The notes under the pieces are model-generated. The model did not search any database, was not told the DNA's origin, and worked only from the letters and a program-made list of their open reading frames with translations. Position numbers and translations under genes: made by a program. A stretch of DNA of 64,000 bases. Origin: Cruorifilaria tuberocauda (taxonomy: Eukaryota > Nematoda > Chromadorea > Rhabditida > Onchocercidae). Location of the stretch: assembly GCA_013365365.1 (NCBI GenBank), contig JABVXU010000116.1, positions 62,001-126,000 on the forward strand, written 5' to 3'. Of this stretch, positions 25,961 through 41,000 are shown piece by piece; position 1 is the stretch's first letter; every line of letters begins with the position of its first letter.

Positions 25961-28900
25961 TTTCATTTCATCCCCATTTTTTGTTATGGCTTTATGATTT
26001 TTGTTTAAATTCATTAAAAATTTGAAATTTTTTCAGAACGAATTTGATCTCAGGATATAACATAAAGTTTTTGATATAATTTAAATATATTTGATTCAGT
26101 CTGTCGACTTCTTCAAGTCCATAGAACCTTTCAAAACAGAGAAGCGTTCATGACGTATTGACTGTAGTTTTTTCCTATAAAAACACTAATATGGACAATT
26201 GTTCGATTCTGTGTTTCGAAAAAATATTCCTCTTTTATCTGTCATTAATTGAAATTAATTAAATTTCTTTCAGTTCTGATTTCAGGTAATATTGTTTAAT
26301 CTATAGTCTAGTTCTAAACCTATGAATTGTGGTTTTCTTGTGGCAAATATTATTTAATTTATTAGGAAGAAATAAAGAGAACTCGTCAACTTTATTAGGA
26401 ATTACCAAAAAATTTTTTTGGAAAGTTCTTTGATTCTTGATTTCAGGTTTTAAATGAAAATTTTAGATCTTCGATTTGGAATCAGGGATAGTATTTATTT
26501 TTGGATAAGATTTTTCATTGTATTATTGCTGTATTATTTGTGGGAAGACTTCAGAAGATGCTTTGATTTATTCATTTATATTTAAATTCTTTTACCACTG
26601 ATTGTTAACTGCACAAAATCTTTTGATTCAAATTTTTTCAATAATCGAGAATATTCTATTCAATCCATTGGAACTTCAAAAGTTCTTTGATTTTTTCTTT
26701 TTTGATTCCCTTTGGTATATGATGTTGTTTCACAAAACGATGAAAAGAATATTTAATTTTTTAATATCTTCAAATTTCTGTTTTTAGTTTGCTCTCAAGT
26801 TTGTCTGTGGTGTATTTTTATTGTGATGGTTTGCACTTTAAAATGTGCTTAAATGAGTTGTTTTTTTTTATTATCAATATATTTCTGTTTAATGGACTAT
26901 CAGTTTAATTGTCTGCATTGTATTCATCTGGATTACTAGATTTTCATCTTTTCTTCAATATCCTTCGGTAAGACTGCCACATTTCCGTTTTGTTTCCAGC
27001 TAGCAAGTAATAGTCTTTCGAAATTAAGTTTAAATTTTAATCTATATTTTCTGTTATTATTGCAATGAAGTTATTTTGTTTGCATATTGTATTCAGTAAA
27101 CCAACTATCTCCATCGATTCCTATGTTTATTTGAGGGATTAATTTTATATTTTTGGATATATTGTCTTTTCATATTTTGTAGTTTATTTCACTGTCTTAC
27201 TGCGATATCATAAGTTTCAAAGAAAGCTATTTTGTAATTATTTGTTCGATCACTTTTTAAACTTATCCTTCATTTCCAAAATTTATTTTATGTCCGGGAA
27301 AAGAAGAATGAGTCTGGGATATGCGTGATTCATTCTTTCGCTGTCATAGAATTTGATGGATGAAGGTTTTGGCAGCATGGAAATTTGAGTTTATGAGGAA
27401 ATGGCCAGAGAATATGAATCGAAAGATTTTCCAGAAAAAATGAGGCATTAGTATCGAATTGATATTAATTAAAGATTAAGGTTCGAGTTCATGCTGAGAT
27501 CGTCTAGTGATAATAATGTGATATGTGGGGAAGCTAAATTACAGCTAGCATTACCTAAAATTTATTGGCATTAATTGATCACGGAATTTTTTCCATTTAT
27601 TTTTTTTCATTGTAATTGGGCATGAGTTGCTTTCAAAATATTGATAAATCCCTCAGTTATTTGATAATGATCGATAAGGAATGAGAAATAATGGAAATTC
27701 GACATAATAATAAAAGCAAATTATCATCCGATCGGATTTAGAGTACGATATTTAGTATTTATATTTTGTATAACGACAACAGATAAGTGTAAGTTTTCTC
27801 GCTGGAGAAAATATTGAAGTTTATTGTCAGGTGCAGACATTGCTATAAAATGCATTATTTTGTTATCAAGAATTAACAGTTTTTCACGTATCATTGAGAT
27901 TTACTTTTGTTTCTCTCATTGCTACTCATCAAATTTGATTCAACACATTGTAAACTTTCATCTTTGCATTGCTATCGAGAGTATTGATAACCTAATCATC
28001 AGCAATTTCTTATCATTTTACTGCAATGATCAGTGAATCTAACTGATGAAAAGACTTTAAAAATGAAAAGCAATTTCATACGTTCAATGTCTCGAAAGAA
28101 TTACTGAAAAATTAATAAAATTTTGAGTGATCAATTGATCATAAAAATATTCATTGCTTATGATGATCTAATTAATGTTCTTCATAATTTTTCGTTATTG
28201 CTGAAAAATTTTTTCCTCGACTTTACGATATTCATTGCTAATAGCAAAAAATTAGTTTGAATTTTATAATTTAATGATAGGGAGGAAAGGAATTAAATTA
28301 AAAAGTAATTTCAGACATTTTAGAAAATAACACTTGTAGGCTTATCACTTATGGCAGACTAGTTGTTGTAACTTTCATAGCTTTAAATCTTACGATTTTT
28401 CCTATTTCTATCCAATATTTTCCTTTTGTTTTTTAAATATGTAAGTGAAATGATAAAATAATTTTTAGGATATTTATCTGTTTTAAATTTATGCTGGATT
28501 TTTGTGTTTCAACAAAATTCACATTACTTCAATAAACAAATTCTCCTTTTTCTTGGCTTCTTTTTTATGTCCAAAATAACGGGGCCATATGGAACTGGAA
28601 AAAAGGAGAAATGAATTTGCCTTGCATTGATGTATGATGGTGATATTTGAGAAATAATTTATTAAACATATAAACGATTGGTAAATGTTATTTACCTTTT
28701 TCAAATGATGTTATCAAGGATGATATTGTGATTATTCTCGTCATCTAAATTTACTGTTATTTTTTGCACACCTCTCTCCCTTATGCTATTTGCTTATAAA
28801 GCTTCATTAGCTTTATGAAACTGATTGAAGTTGGAATTTATATTGTATATTTGATAAGATGAAAACGATATTGAATGGAATAAAATCATTAATGTTTTAT

Positions 28901-29742
28901 CATTTTATCTTTTCGTGGACTATACTTGGTTAATTGATTTAATTTCAAATGAATATATAAAATAAAAATAAGTAGGTGATAAATTTCCATTTCATTTCTT
29001 GACAGTTTCCGTTTTGAATGATGGCAGGATTACTTGTAATTTGAACTTTGTTACTTTTCCATTTTCTGGTTTCTTCATCACTAGCTGTAACTAGCTTTCA
29101 CTAACTATTTTCTATAGTACCACTTATTATTATATTTTCATTTGTTACAATCTTTTTCTCTAAGTACGATATCGAAATACTGGAAATATTATCAGTATAA
29201 CTTTGAATTGTTTCTCTCTAATCTTATTTTTAAATTAAAGCCTTTTAAATCCTTACTGGCTTCTCTAAAATTTTCATTATCGTCATTTTCTTCATCTTTT
29301 TTCGAAAGAAAAAGATTGGATCTTTTAAGTGTTAGAAAATCTTCGCTTTTACAAGGCCAGTAATAACATTTACGAGTTGTTGGACTTTTTTCCACACAAT
29401 TTCGAACCAATTTACTAAAAATTTATGTGTAAATAAGTACTCCAGTCTGTATCAGTAACTCAAAATTTTTATATATTTTTGAGTAATTCATATAAAATTA
29501 AACAGCACTGTTAATGCTATCGGAGGAAAAAAATTACATAAAGTTAATTCAAGAAATGAAAATTCAAAAATATTTAAATTCATTACTTGAAACAACTGCT
29601 CTGTGACATATCTGCCATACTATTATAGATGCAGCTATAAAGATATAAGCGTAGAATTTTAATCGTATTTATTGTGTTTTCCTGAAAATGCCATGTTGTG
29701 ATTATCTTGAAATATCAACAGATTTCGTAAAATTTTTTGCTC
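25961..29742. other. Large gene-free stretch downstream of top-1
   Basis: I see no gene in about 3.8 kb between two convergent transcription units. Open frames are short, hydrophobic or Phe-rich and lack consistent splice sites. An AATAAA-like sequence near 26366 could serve top-1 polyadenylation. A Lys/Asn-rich minus-strand frame at 29192-29410 has no family resemblance and is not called. Confidence 0.45.
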
Positions 29743-30276
29743 TTAATCTTTTACCGAATTATTCTGTTCTGCCCGATCATTCTCGATACATTTACGAAAG
29801 ATTAGAAATCTATCATGATAAGTAATACCAAGCTTTTCGTTCATCTGGAAAAATGACGAATATAAATAATGCCGTATATGCCTAACTTCAAATTTTGATT
29901 TTCATTTATATCGTTTAAAGAGATGAAACATTTTTCCATTGTTTGCATGTTCTGATAATTTAAGATAAAAACAGGATTATTATTATCAATTATTTCATAG
30001 TTCAGTTAACTATTGTCATCCTACTCGCGATGGCATAAAACGATTTCAAAGTCTCAATAAAAATTAACTTACTTCGTTTGCTAGACATGGGATAACTGAT
30101 TGTGTATAATTTTCACAAAAATAATTAATATTACTTGAGTTAATCTTATTGATATCCAAAAAACTATCACTGCTATTGGTGCATTGCTCTAGTAAATGAT
30201 AGCACTGCCATGCTTCCACATGAATGGTACTAATGGATAAAAGAGCAAGTGGAAGTGTTACGGGAAAACGCCACAT
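29743..30276 (-). CDS. Small secreted cysteine-containing protein
   Basis: Two exons on the minus strand: 30073-30276 (ATG) and 29743-29844 (TAA), joined in phase 0 across a GTAAGT..CAG intron; 101 residues in all. Residues 1-22 form a clear signal peptide (MWRFPVTLPLALLS... ending VEA). The mature part has five cysteines (WQCYHLLEQC, YFCENY, VIPC, FRKC) and two or three N-glycosylation sequons (NSS, NYT). The cysteine pattern and size recall the nematode T20D4.11-like (DUF19) secreted proteins, but five cysteines leave one unpaired and the match is only by eye. Likely extracellular; no enzymatic motif is visible. An open frame continues upstream of the chosen ATG without another ATG. Confidence 0.6.
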
Positions 30277-32079
30277 TGAAAGTAGGTAAGGTATAAAAAA
30301 TGACTTGAAATGATTCAACCGCTTTTATGTACCCTTCCAAACCAAATAAAGTTATACAGAGAAAGGTATTTCCGGTATCAAATTGAGTTCTTTATCGATT
30401 TCTCATTTTTTTTCCTAACGGTTCGAGAATATTGAAGAAAAACTCATTTATTCCTCTTCATAAGGAAAATCAGCGGTATTGCACACAAACTTTTAATGCA
30501 CAATAACACAAGGTGACCAAAAAATGAAAGTGTTCAGTTATTTGTATCATTGAAAGAACAGAAAGAAAAAGATGAAAGAGCACAAATTATACGAAGCTAT
30601 AATTTTTCATTAAATTTAGGGTAAGCTTTTTTCATTACAAAACATTTCATTCAGTTTCATGAATATTTTACAAGTATAGAAGGTAGGCAAACGTAGAAAA
30701 ATCATATGTGAACTAATGTTCTACATACAAACTTCATGTAATAAATTTGAAAGTTCAATATCATAATTAACAAACATCAATTGATAGCTCAACGTCTCAA
30801 ACAATTTATTCGCTTTACTTACAAGCATTTCTTTTAAATGCTAGTTGTAACAGATAGGTAATATCAGAATCAATTGCAAAGGTCACGAATTTATCACTGC
30901 AAATTTGCTAGTCTTGTATGAGACAAATTTCGAAAAGCGTAGGAAAGTTATATTGATATCTTCCATGTATCGAAGTTTTTTGATATTTTGGATGAGGGGT
31001 AATGGCATTTCAAAAATCAAGAGAATTGAAAGAATTACATCAAATAAGGCAATAAATTTGATTGCTGGCTAATCAGTAAACTGAAACGAGATTAGCGAAA
31101 ATCAGTCAAAATATCTAGAAGTAGGAAAATAATGCACATATATTTCTCAATAGAAAAACAAAAAAACAAACGAAATGCAACGTTTGAATCTAGACAAAAA
31201 GCAGGAAAAGTTCAGCTGACTTTCTCCCTTTCCTTTATCTCCATATCACTTGAAATATGATATTAGATGAATCTTTACTAACCTTCAATGTTTAGTACGG
31301 AGATCAGCTTTTGATCTTAATGCAAGTCAAGCATTAAAACCGGAAACCGCAAAGAATTATTTGCCACATGTGAAAAGGATAAAATATGGTGCACAATCCT
31401 TCTTAGATATGAATTTACATTTTGTTCAGCAAAACGAGTTATATATGTAAATTTAAATCTAATTAATTTAGAGTCCAAAAATGGAATGAAAATAGCTGAA
31501 GACAAAAACATTTAAGAAATTCAATTTGGCTAGTAACAACAACAAATCTCAACAACATTATTTATGTATGAGAAGCAGGAGTTCATATTTTGAAAAGTTC
31601 TAGGAAATAACAACAGAAAACAAGACGCAATTTTATGTCTTGTTTATTCAAACACGACAAGTTCAAAAAGGATTTAATACCTTTTTAGGTTAACAAAATT
31701 CAGAAAAATTTTGTCGACAAAGAAGGCCTATCAATAAGGAGAACGATGTAAAGCTATTATAAGAATGACGCCAGAGATGTCACCATGGTCATCACTTATC
31801 GAATTACTAGTAACCATCCTATTACCTATTGTTTTTCTAATTGCACTAAATCCACCTGCCGATGCCCAAAACTATTTCAGTAATCGAGCACCATGAGAAA
31901 AATGAATCAAGGGACTAATGAAAAGTGATCATTCTCGAGTGCCACTATACATTCGGATTAATATGTATCTATTATAAAACATTGAGAACTGAGATCGAAA
32001 TTGACCAGCTTATGAGGAATTTTTTGAGAAATTAGTGGTAAGTTGATGATAGCTTTTATGCCATAATCAATACCATCAA
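30277..32079. other. Interval between secreted-protein gene and unc-40
   Basis: This holds the promoter of the minus-strand 29743-30276 gene and the 3' UTR of unc-40. Besides the short plus-strand ORF at 31765-31896 (separate entry) I see nothing coding. Confidence 0.45.
31765..31896 (+). CDS. Possible short secreted peptide (smORF)
   Basis: A 43-codon plus-strand frame, antisense to the likely unc-40 3' UTR. It starts at ATG 31765 or, in frame, at 31777. The peptide is built like a signal peptide: MSPWSSLIE, a hydrophobic core (LLVTILLPIVFLIAL), a short polar neck and a good cleavage context after PADA, leaving QNYFSNRAP before TGA. An N-terminal Gln is typical of pyroglutamate-capped secreted peptides. 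No dibasic sites or downstream exons were identified, so this may be chance or the first exon of something longer. Confidence 0.25.
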   Translation: MTPEMSPWSSLIELLVTILLPIVFLIALNPPADAQNYFSNRAP

Positions 32080-35000
32080 TCATGTAGTTGCGCTAAATTC
32101 ATGTTGAAGCGCTTGCAGATCATCGATCATTGTGTCAAGATTTTCCATTTGGGCATTCAGTTCTTCTGTTGAAGCTGAAGCCTGAAATTTAAAAAAGCTT
32201 TGGAGGAAGAAGAAAAATTCAATAATTCTAAACATAAGCATTCTGGAACTTCCATAATCTAAAGAATCAAAAACATTTATATATCATATTCATATACCAT
32301 ATTATTGCATTCAAAGATTGGAAGAATCAAAAAAGATGAGACCATTAATTCGAAATTTTACAATTTCAGAAAAAGAAAAGAAGCAACCTGCAATGGTTGT
32401 GCTTCAATAACATTTTCACGCTTCAATGCAGTTTTTTCCGGCACTGTACAAGATGCATATGGTGCGTAAATATTATTGACGTTAACACGCGGTTGTGCAG
32501 CAGCACGTCCCACTGGAACATTGGACGATTTCTGACCAATGACAACACCAGCAGGTTTTCCATTTCTAGTATTGGGTGATGCAACAACTAGAGGTCTAAC
32601 GACATGTGCCATTCGTTCACCTGATCCTAGTAATGTTCATCTATAGATGGTCAGCTTAATCACAATAGTGAAATACAAGCACGGAACATGTATTTAAAGC
32701 TCAATCAATCCGGATCTCTTCAAACAAACACACCTGATATAGGAGTGATAGGTGGTGGTGCTCCAGCGAGCTGGGTGAATGATTTCAAGGGATTTGAATT
32801 CACAGAATTTCTGCGTAACGTCCTATAACCATCGTTGTTAAGCAGTTGAGCGGGTGGAGCAATGGGTGGTCCTTGATTGGGTAGCTGGGGTGGAGGTGGG
32901 GTCGATATATGAAGTGCCTGAGACGAACTGTACGTCGAGCTACGGTCGGAAAAATCGATTTTAGCTACCTGAAGAAAACAAACTTTCGATGACCTTTAAC
33001 TATTATAATTTAAATTAATTTTTATTTGCAACTGCATTCATATTAGGTGTTACTGCTCAACTGGTTCAATTATGTTGAAAAACAAGCCTTGCATAATGTT
33101 GATACTACAGCAAAGCAGTCTCACTTCATTTTGGAACTTAAATTACTTGCGGTTTAAATCATGTAACTTACATCAATCTAATTTTATTAATATAATAACT
33201 AAAACATGATCAAGTGAAATCAGAATCGTTAATATTGAACGTCAACACAAAAAACCTGATGTCGGCCTGTATTTGTGTAAAGAATCTGAGGAGTCCTTTG
33301 TCGTCCTTCAAGACTGGTCGATGACTGATGATAACTTCGTGTTAAAGTACCATTACCTAAATCCGTACATAATGGAGTGTTGGAAAAAATGAAAAATTCA
33401 AGAAAGAGTTACTAATTATCAAAATTTATGTTTACGAAAAGGTGCGACGTGCCGTTGCAATGAACTAAAACAGGCCAGAAATGAGGAATCGACACAGTTT
33501 CTAGATTTTTGATTTCAAAGAAGAATACTTATATTATCCATCTAATATTATCCATCATGCAATTCCAAAATTCATCTTTCAGAATCTTAAACAGTTCATT
33601 ACAGTTAACATATGAATCTATCACATTTCTCATACAGGGATAATTTAACAAAAACTGTTTTAAAAAACTAAATTTCATTCATCACAACTTGCTTTTATAA
33701 CTCAACTTCGTCATATAAAATCTTACTCAGACTGTTTTAGATATTATAAACAGAGACTCTACTATCATCTCTAGTAAAATTTGTCAGTGTAAATGACATA
33801 GACTGTCAAAAATATTTGAAAGGAAATCGTGAGGTGAAGAGAGGTACGAAAGGAAAGTAACCTATACTTAAGGATTGAACGCTCTAAGACAACGAACTGT
33901 ATGTAAAGACAATGTAAATACTTGGGTCTAAACAAGCAACATACTACTACTACAATACGACCACACTTACAATCACCAGTTACAATACCGGGTAATGGAT
34001 TCTGTGACACAACGGCATGGGTGGAGATAAGTTCTGCTTTTTCCATAGGCCGTCGTCGTTGAATGATACCATCATGAGCCGACTGAGTCATTCTTGGTTC
34101 AATGTACTCGGGATCAGTGAAGTGAGCTGAAATTCGGTAACCTCCATCGGATAGCTCAACGTGAAAAAAGTGCACAATACACTAAGAGTTATGCGTATTC
34201 TACAGCTTTACTCTGCCAAATTCTGCAGGCCATATAATTTGCATGCAATTACGTTGAATAAAAACTACAGTATATTAGAATTTACATTAAAAAAATCACA
34301 CTACCATGCGGTATTGATATTAGATGTGTTTTTGTTCTCAAATAACAAACATGCTAGAACACTATACTTAAAAGAAATTGTAACATGCTATAAACCTTAA
34401 CATTCAGTTATCTATATATACATGTATGAACTTCAAAGAACAGGAAACTGTTCAAGATGTATAATGATTTGTTACTTTTTCAGTTACTACGCAATAAATG
34501 ACTTTAAAAACCTGAAATGAGATGGCAAATTAATCAAGAGACTAAAACTAAAAAGAAAAACTAAAATGAGATGGCAGATTAATCGATAACTCTCAAAAAA
34601 TATTATCAATGTTACCAAAAAAGGGAAATATCATTTAATTTGAGGTATCCATGAGAGTCCGAATAGAAATTTAGAAAATACATGCATGCATGCATGCATC
34701 TATGCATTTCATAAATTACGTGGAAAGCAACAATGAAATCTGCCAAACGAAAAATACTGAAAATCTTGAACTGTGTAAATGAAAGAGAAGCAGGACCTTG
34801 GAGAGCATGATATTGGGATCGCGGCGAATCGATCATTTCAATCACATCATTGTTGTGATTTAAATCGTTTGATGATGTTGCAAGAGCCTCTTCAATTAGA
34901 TTCTCTATAATGATGCACATTCGACTCCCGATTACAAACGTGCAGATTTTGACGCGCAAAGTGAAGGATCTATTGATCCCAGATAATAAAGGGTAACTTT

Positions 35001-38000
35001 AGAATCGTAAACTTCAAAATTTACATGGATCCTAAGACTGAAATGACTTATAATCCATCAAAATAGAAGGACGCAAATATTGCCACGTATTTTTGGTGGG
35101 GTAGAAAAATCGTACACAATAAATATCATAATCTATTAGTTCGTAATGAACAGCAGGAAAATTGTATATCATGTAAATATTTAAATATTGTAACTCTATG
35201 ATTTGACTATATATCCAGAGATATATGAAAAGTAGAAGTGCTTCGGATAAGTAGAGAAGAGCAATTAAATACATCAGGTGTTCAATCACTGTGAAAATCA
35301 AGAAATAAGGCTGATTTTTTTCTTGTTCTTATCAAAATACATGGCAATATTTAAGCGATACATGCCATCGCTCTCCAATTTTATGGCAGAACTTTCCTAC
35401 AGCAACAGTAGCGAACAAAATGAGCAAGCAAAAAGCATATACGAATAAGACAACATGAATTACTCATAATCAAGTAGCTGGAAATTAAACAATCAAAGTC
35501 AGGTTAATCTAGTTGATAGTTTAGAAGATAGATTAGCATAAATTTTAGAAATCTCGTAGAAAGTACCCGGTTCATGTATTTGATGCCCCCCGCTGTGATG
35601 ATTAATCCATAAATCGGGTGGGCCTTTGCCATTTCTTGTTTGTTTCCTTCCACGCATATAACCTGAAGCTGTTGATTTCTTGTTATTCTTTGATCTCACG
35701 TACCAAATCAAAGTGATCAACAACATCATTAATAGAACGATAGTTGCCACCATAAGTACCAGATAAGTTGGCGTGGAAAACAGTGCCAAGCGAGGACTTT
35801 CCAAATCGATGTCAACACTCTAAAACAAAAGTCCTCAAAAAGGATTTTTTCAATAAATAATTAAATAGTTTTTAATGATGTTTTTCATATTATTCCTGTA
35901 ATCGAAGGTGTATACTGAATACATTGGAGAAGATGTAAATCAAAAGAGAGACGTTTTAAAATAAAGCCGGCTTATGAGTATCGTTGATTTTCCACACTTA
36001 TCGCAACATCGAAATAGTTATTTGCGTAATAAACTGAAAGATATTTAAAAAAAAGATTTTAAAACAAACTTGGAATAATCGCGGTGGTGGTGCACCAGGA
36101 ACAAATTGTAATGTCGGAGACAATGGACCATATCCTTTTATATTACGGGCTTGAACTTTAAAGAAATACGTCTGTCGAGGCAATAAATTAGTTAGCTTGA
36201 TTGATAAATGATCACCCTTTACCCCATCCAGAATCCAGTCCTTATCAGGTGCATCCGATCGATCTGCATAATAAACCAAATACTCTGCAACAAATGCTGG
36301 TCAAAACTTTAAATTAAAAAATATTTTCTGAATGACACATGATTTCTCACACCACATCCGTTTTAACAGCTAAAATTTAATTTTCTTAAGGCAATTAAAT
36401 TGTAAAAAATGCCCGGAATCTTATGAAAAGGAAGTAACTCTTAACCGAAACACTTTACGTAAACTTAGTCTGCACAGATAAACAGACCGTTAAAAACATG
36501 ATCATTCTGCATATCAGCATTTGTCAGTAAGTTAGCGAATTGTTAGTGAAAATTAAAATTTGTAAATCAAATAAGCTTTTTTTTTTATTTCCACTACTTG
36601 AAGCAATTTAGCGAAGACAAACAAATGTATTTTTAATATTTTTTCAAAATATTCCAATCCCATACCTTCAATATCGCCATTAGCATATTTAGGAGGTTGC
36701 CAGTTCAATATCAATGTTTGTGGATCACCATCGCTTGGCTGCATGATGGTCAGATCACGTGGAGCACTCGACGGTGGTGCTGGAGCTGTGGAATTTACTG
36801 CAGTCATAGACCACATAGATGAGGACCTTCAAAGAATTTTCTTTTTAACAAAACCATGCTTCAAACCTTTCCATATTACTTTTATTTCACAATAAGAAGC
36901 CTCAGTTATGTTGTTTTACAACATGGTTAGTGGAAATAGCCAAACTTCCTTCATGATTAGCATGACACATTCATCACTGGCTTCTTTAATGACTGGTATA
37001 ACTTTGAACTGAACTACCAACCCAAAACTACTAGATTGCCTTATTACAAGTTGCGTCATCTTTTCACGATGAAAATGCTATCTCAGATTGGGATAAAATG
37101 AAAGATGTTTCTCAAACATTGCTTCGTTTTCGTGAAATGCAATTAAAAATAATTTGCATCAGAGCTGGTGCGACACCATTTTAGATTTATGTCAAGGATT
37201 TCAACAATTAAGACCAGAAGAGTCCGTAAAGATCGTAATCCATTGATAAATGAATATCTAACCAAATAATCAATATTCTATTATCGAAAATTGAAATTAA
37301 AGCATTCTTATTGTTTTATATTTATGTTTAGTCACTCAATTTCAGCAATATCAAAATGGATGCTGACAACTTAAAAATGACTTTTAAATTAACTTTTGAG
37401 TACGATTTCCAAAATCTAAAGAAACAAATAAATTTAAACCGATTTTCATTAGCAAAATGTCCGTACCCACAATAGATAATTAATTAAAATTATATGAGTA
37501 ACCTCATCAAAAAAATGAAATATGAAAGAAACTAGTAAAATTACTTTCGAATATCTTTTTAATTGAAATACCGCAAAATTCTTACTTTCCAGCGTTTACT
37601 CGTACCGCAAATTCATACTGCGTATTGGGCCGTAATCCGTCGATAACCACTTCCAGTTCAGATGTATTGATATAACGCCGCTGTCCGCCATTATCGACAC
37701 TGAATTAAAAGCTATTATTAAGTTCAATAGCAAAATATAAGATGAATTTACTTTAACAAACACTTTTAACAATTTGTTTATCAAACATTAACTACTCAGC
37801 TCATAAAAGTTTTAAATTGATTCCGGAACAGTTAGATAAATGGAGGAACCAAAATCAGTTAGTTTACATGGCATATATGAATGCGAACTGACGAATTTTT
37901 AAAATCTGGAATACTTAAAAACTCACAAACCTGGAACCATATCGTACAGTATATTGTCTCAGATAAGGTATATCCATTTCGGCATCAATCCACGTCACTC

Positions 38001-41000
38001 GGATCGATGATGATGAAAGTGTCAGTGCCCTAACACCAATTGGCGTTTCACTTCGACCCGAAGCTCTACTACTTTGTTGTCCATTTGAGAGAGATTTAGA
38101 ATCCGGAGAAAGCGTTCGAACTGTTTCATAGATTGGGAAACCGTTTCCTATCATGTTGTATGCACGCAAAGAAATCACGTAATCACGGCCCGGTCTTAAA
38201 CCATTAATCGTATAGAGCCGTAAATTTGCTGGAACCTTCACCTGATCCACGTCCGGAATGTTGATCCCCCAACCAATCTAAAACCCTTTTGATTTCTCAA
38301 ATCTTTAATACGCCCACTGCAGTATGAGCCAAACCATATCATGTTTCATCGAAACTCAAATCTTACTTTTATATTTCTCTTAATAAAGACAGATAATACT
38401 TCTAAATACTATTTAAATATTATTATATCTGAAAAAACATTTCTCGCTCTTCCATTTTCTACAGCTACTCTACAAATAATACCCCAAAACCGATTCTCGT
38501 TGAAATACTGATAATCACAGTATGTAGCAAATTAAAAATTACTAGGTAACCACGGATCATCACACTGTCATCTCTAGGTGGTAGCCATGAAAGTTGAATT
38601 GAATCCACCGATGGCTGAACTTTGAGCGAAAGCGGAGGTCCAGCTACCTGTCCTTCATCTTTGTCTTCCAACGGTGTATCAACATGAACCCAATCTGAAT
38701 TTGGACCAGATCCATTCTGAAATATCACGAATAAATATCAGCAGCCCTCACTCCGAAACCGGTAAGAAATGTTGCACTTTCAAACTGAAGATTTTCTACA
38801 ACGTTCTTACATCTGTCGACACGATTATTTTTGTATAAAGATATATGATCTTAACAACATCAAACACAGAAAGTTTTTAAAAATAATTCTGAAATGAGAA
38901 AGATATAGTGGATCATCACTTAGAACTATCTGCACCATTTTAGATTAGTGCCCGGAAGTGAAATAAGATGTTAACCTACTTGACCAGAAATATTCAACCG
39001 ACACTAAACAACTTGCTCAGTTTCTTGAAGAAATGAAACAATTGGCCAACCACCAATCATTCAATAAATTTTGAAGAAGAAATATTTTAACTATACGAAA
39101 CACAAAAATAAATCATTAAGGAAATAATTAAATGAATCGAGTAATATGTTGACAATCACCGACCTATCAGTAATAATCAGCTCAACTACAGCATCAAAAA
39201 GGAAGAAATGTATATAAAAACGGTCGATGAAGAAAAAGATTTCAGAACTATCAAATCAAAGGAGAGAAGTTAAATTGACTTTAAAATTGTACAAGAATGA
39301 TCAAGAATTAATTATTCGTCGCCTAACTCCATACATAATATATAATTTAGGATCTAACTTCATTCAGAAGAAAATTAAAAAGGGCCTAATCTATCACAAT
39401 TAAGATTACCAATGTTTAACTGATGATCCAAAAATGTAAGAAATTTTTTGGAACAGTTTCGATGTTGTAGTTCATTTCTAAGTCATACAGCATGTTCAGG
39501 AACTGAGTTCCCTGTCTAAGAAGAAGAGTCCTAATAGCTGTCAGTGGCTACAATAATGCTCCCCAGACCTATAACATCATTAGAAAAGTTGTAATGGAAA
39601 AACTCGAATAATCCATTAATAAGTTCTTATACTCCCAATTATAATCTATCAAACGAAATGATGTTATAGAGAGCAACAATAGAAACGATTGGAAGAACAC
39701 TCCGATAATTGGAAGCAATTGGCGAAAATTTGGAATCTCATGATATCGTAAAAAGTTACCTGTTCAATATTTGCAGAAAAATAATTAACAAAATAAAAAG
39801 CAATCACTGTTAGTAACTAAACTCCGACAACTGTTAGTGCAAATAAATGAAGTAGCGAGAATGCAATCCCTTAGTGAGGAAAGTAAGCTGTAAAGGGGGA
39901 GGAACTTTCAACTTTGATCGCAGAAAAATATTCAAAATTAAGTGGTCATGAGTAAATTATTAAAGGTTACTGCAATAATACAAGCAGTCCTTTAACTTGT
40001 AGGACCACGGGATATACAACAAAAAACTGTAACGTGAATCGTTTACATTTCTACTACAAATTAACGCTATATTGTTGCATAAAATACGAATTACTATTGA
40101 TCATTGAACCAGAACTTTTCTCAATGAGTTATGCAGCTAAAGGATTATGAAATAATAATCAAGTTAGAAGGGCTCTAATCAAAATAATAAATGAGAAAAT
40201 TCTGAAAATAAGAACAAGTAACGTGTTGTATCTCTAGAAACAATCGAAGAAAACCCAATGCAAAGGGAAATTCTTAACCAATCTGTTGCAACAAGAACAA
40301 GAAACGCTCTAAAATGACGACGACAACTCCAACAGAAAAAAACGAAAACATGAAGATATTTCCGTCCAGGGCAAATGTCGAAAAAAAAAACCCCTCATAA
40401 GAAATTACAATATAAAATCATTCACACGACTGATGTACAATCCCAGTAATACCAAACAAATCGTACTTAATCACCACGTCATCTATTGCGTGCTTACCTG
40501 ATATATTACTCACTTATGCATGTTGTCGACAAGATATGCCTGTCATACGTGTCGATTTTATTGCCGTTGACTTATATATATAAGTCATATCTAAATGATT
40601 CTTGGTCCTTCCTAACGTAAGACATACATACATTATTACGCTGGGAATTCTCATTGCTAAATCCAGGAACAAATGTGATACTTAATCAGAGAAGGAACTG
40701 GAAGTGATAGATGCCATATGCAGTGAAACAAATTAAGTCACCAAATCTCTACCAAACTGCAGACTATTAAAAATTCAAATTCAATTATTTCTTGACAGTC
40801 CTATGAAATTAAACGAAAGATCAAAACAGGAATATCCTGTTTTCGATGCCGGACAATTTCATTCACGAATTCAATAAAAACCTGATTAACAGCAGCAACT
40901 CGAAGCATATATTGTGTACCAGGTTCGAGACCTGATATAGCGTATGAACTGTTGTTTCCATCGACTACTAAAGTATTCCCTTTTGCACCACGTAACTTTG

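Noticed and set aside
27440..27510. GGTTCGAGTTC, a possible tRNA T-loop
   Set aside because: No matching acceptor stem, D-arm or anticodon arm could be found around it.
29192..29410. Minus-strand 72-codon Lys/Asn-rich frame
   Set aside because: No recognisable domain, no ATG-proximal context and no partner exon; charged low-complexity frames arise easily here.
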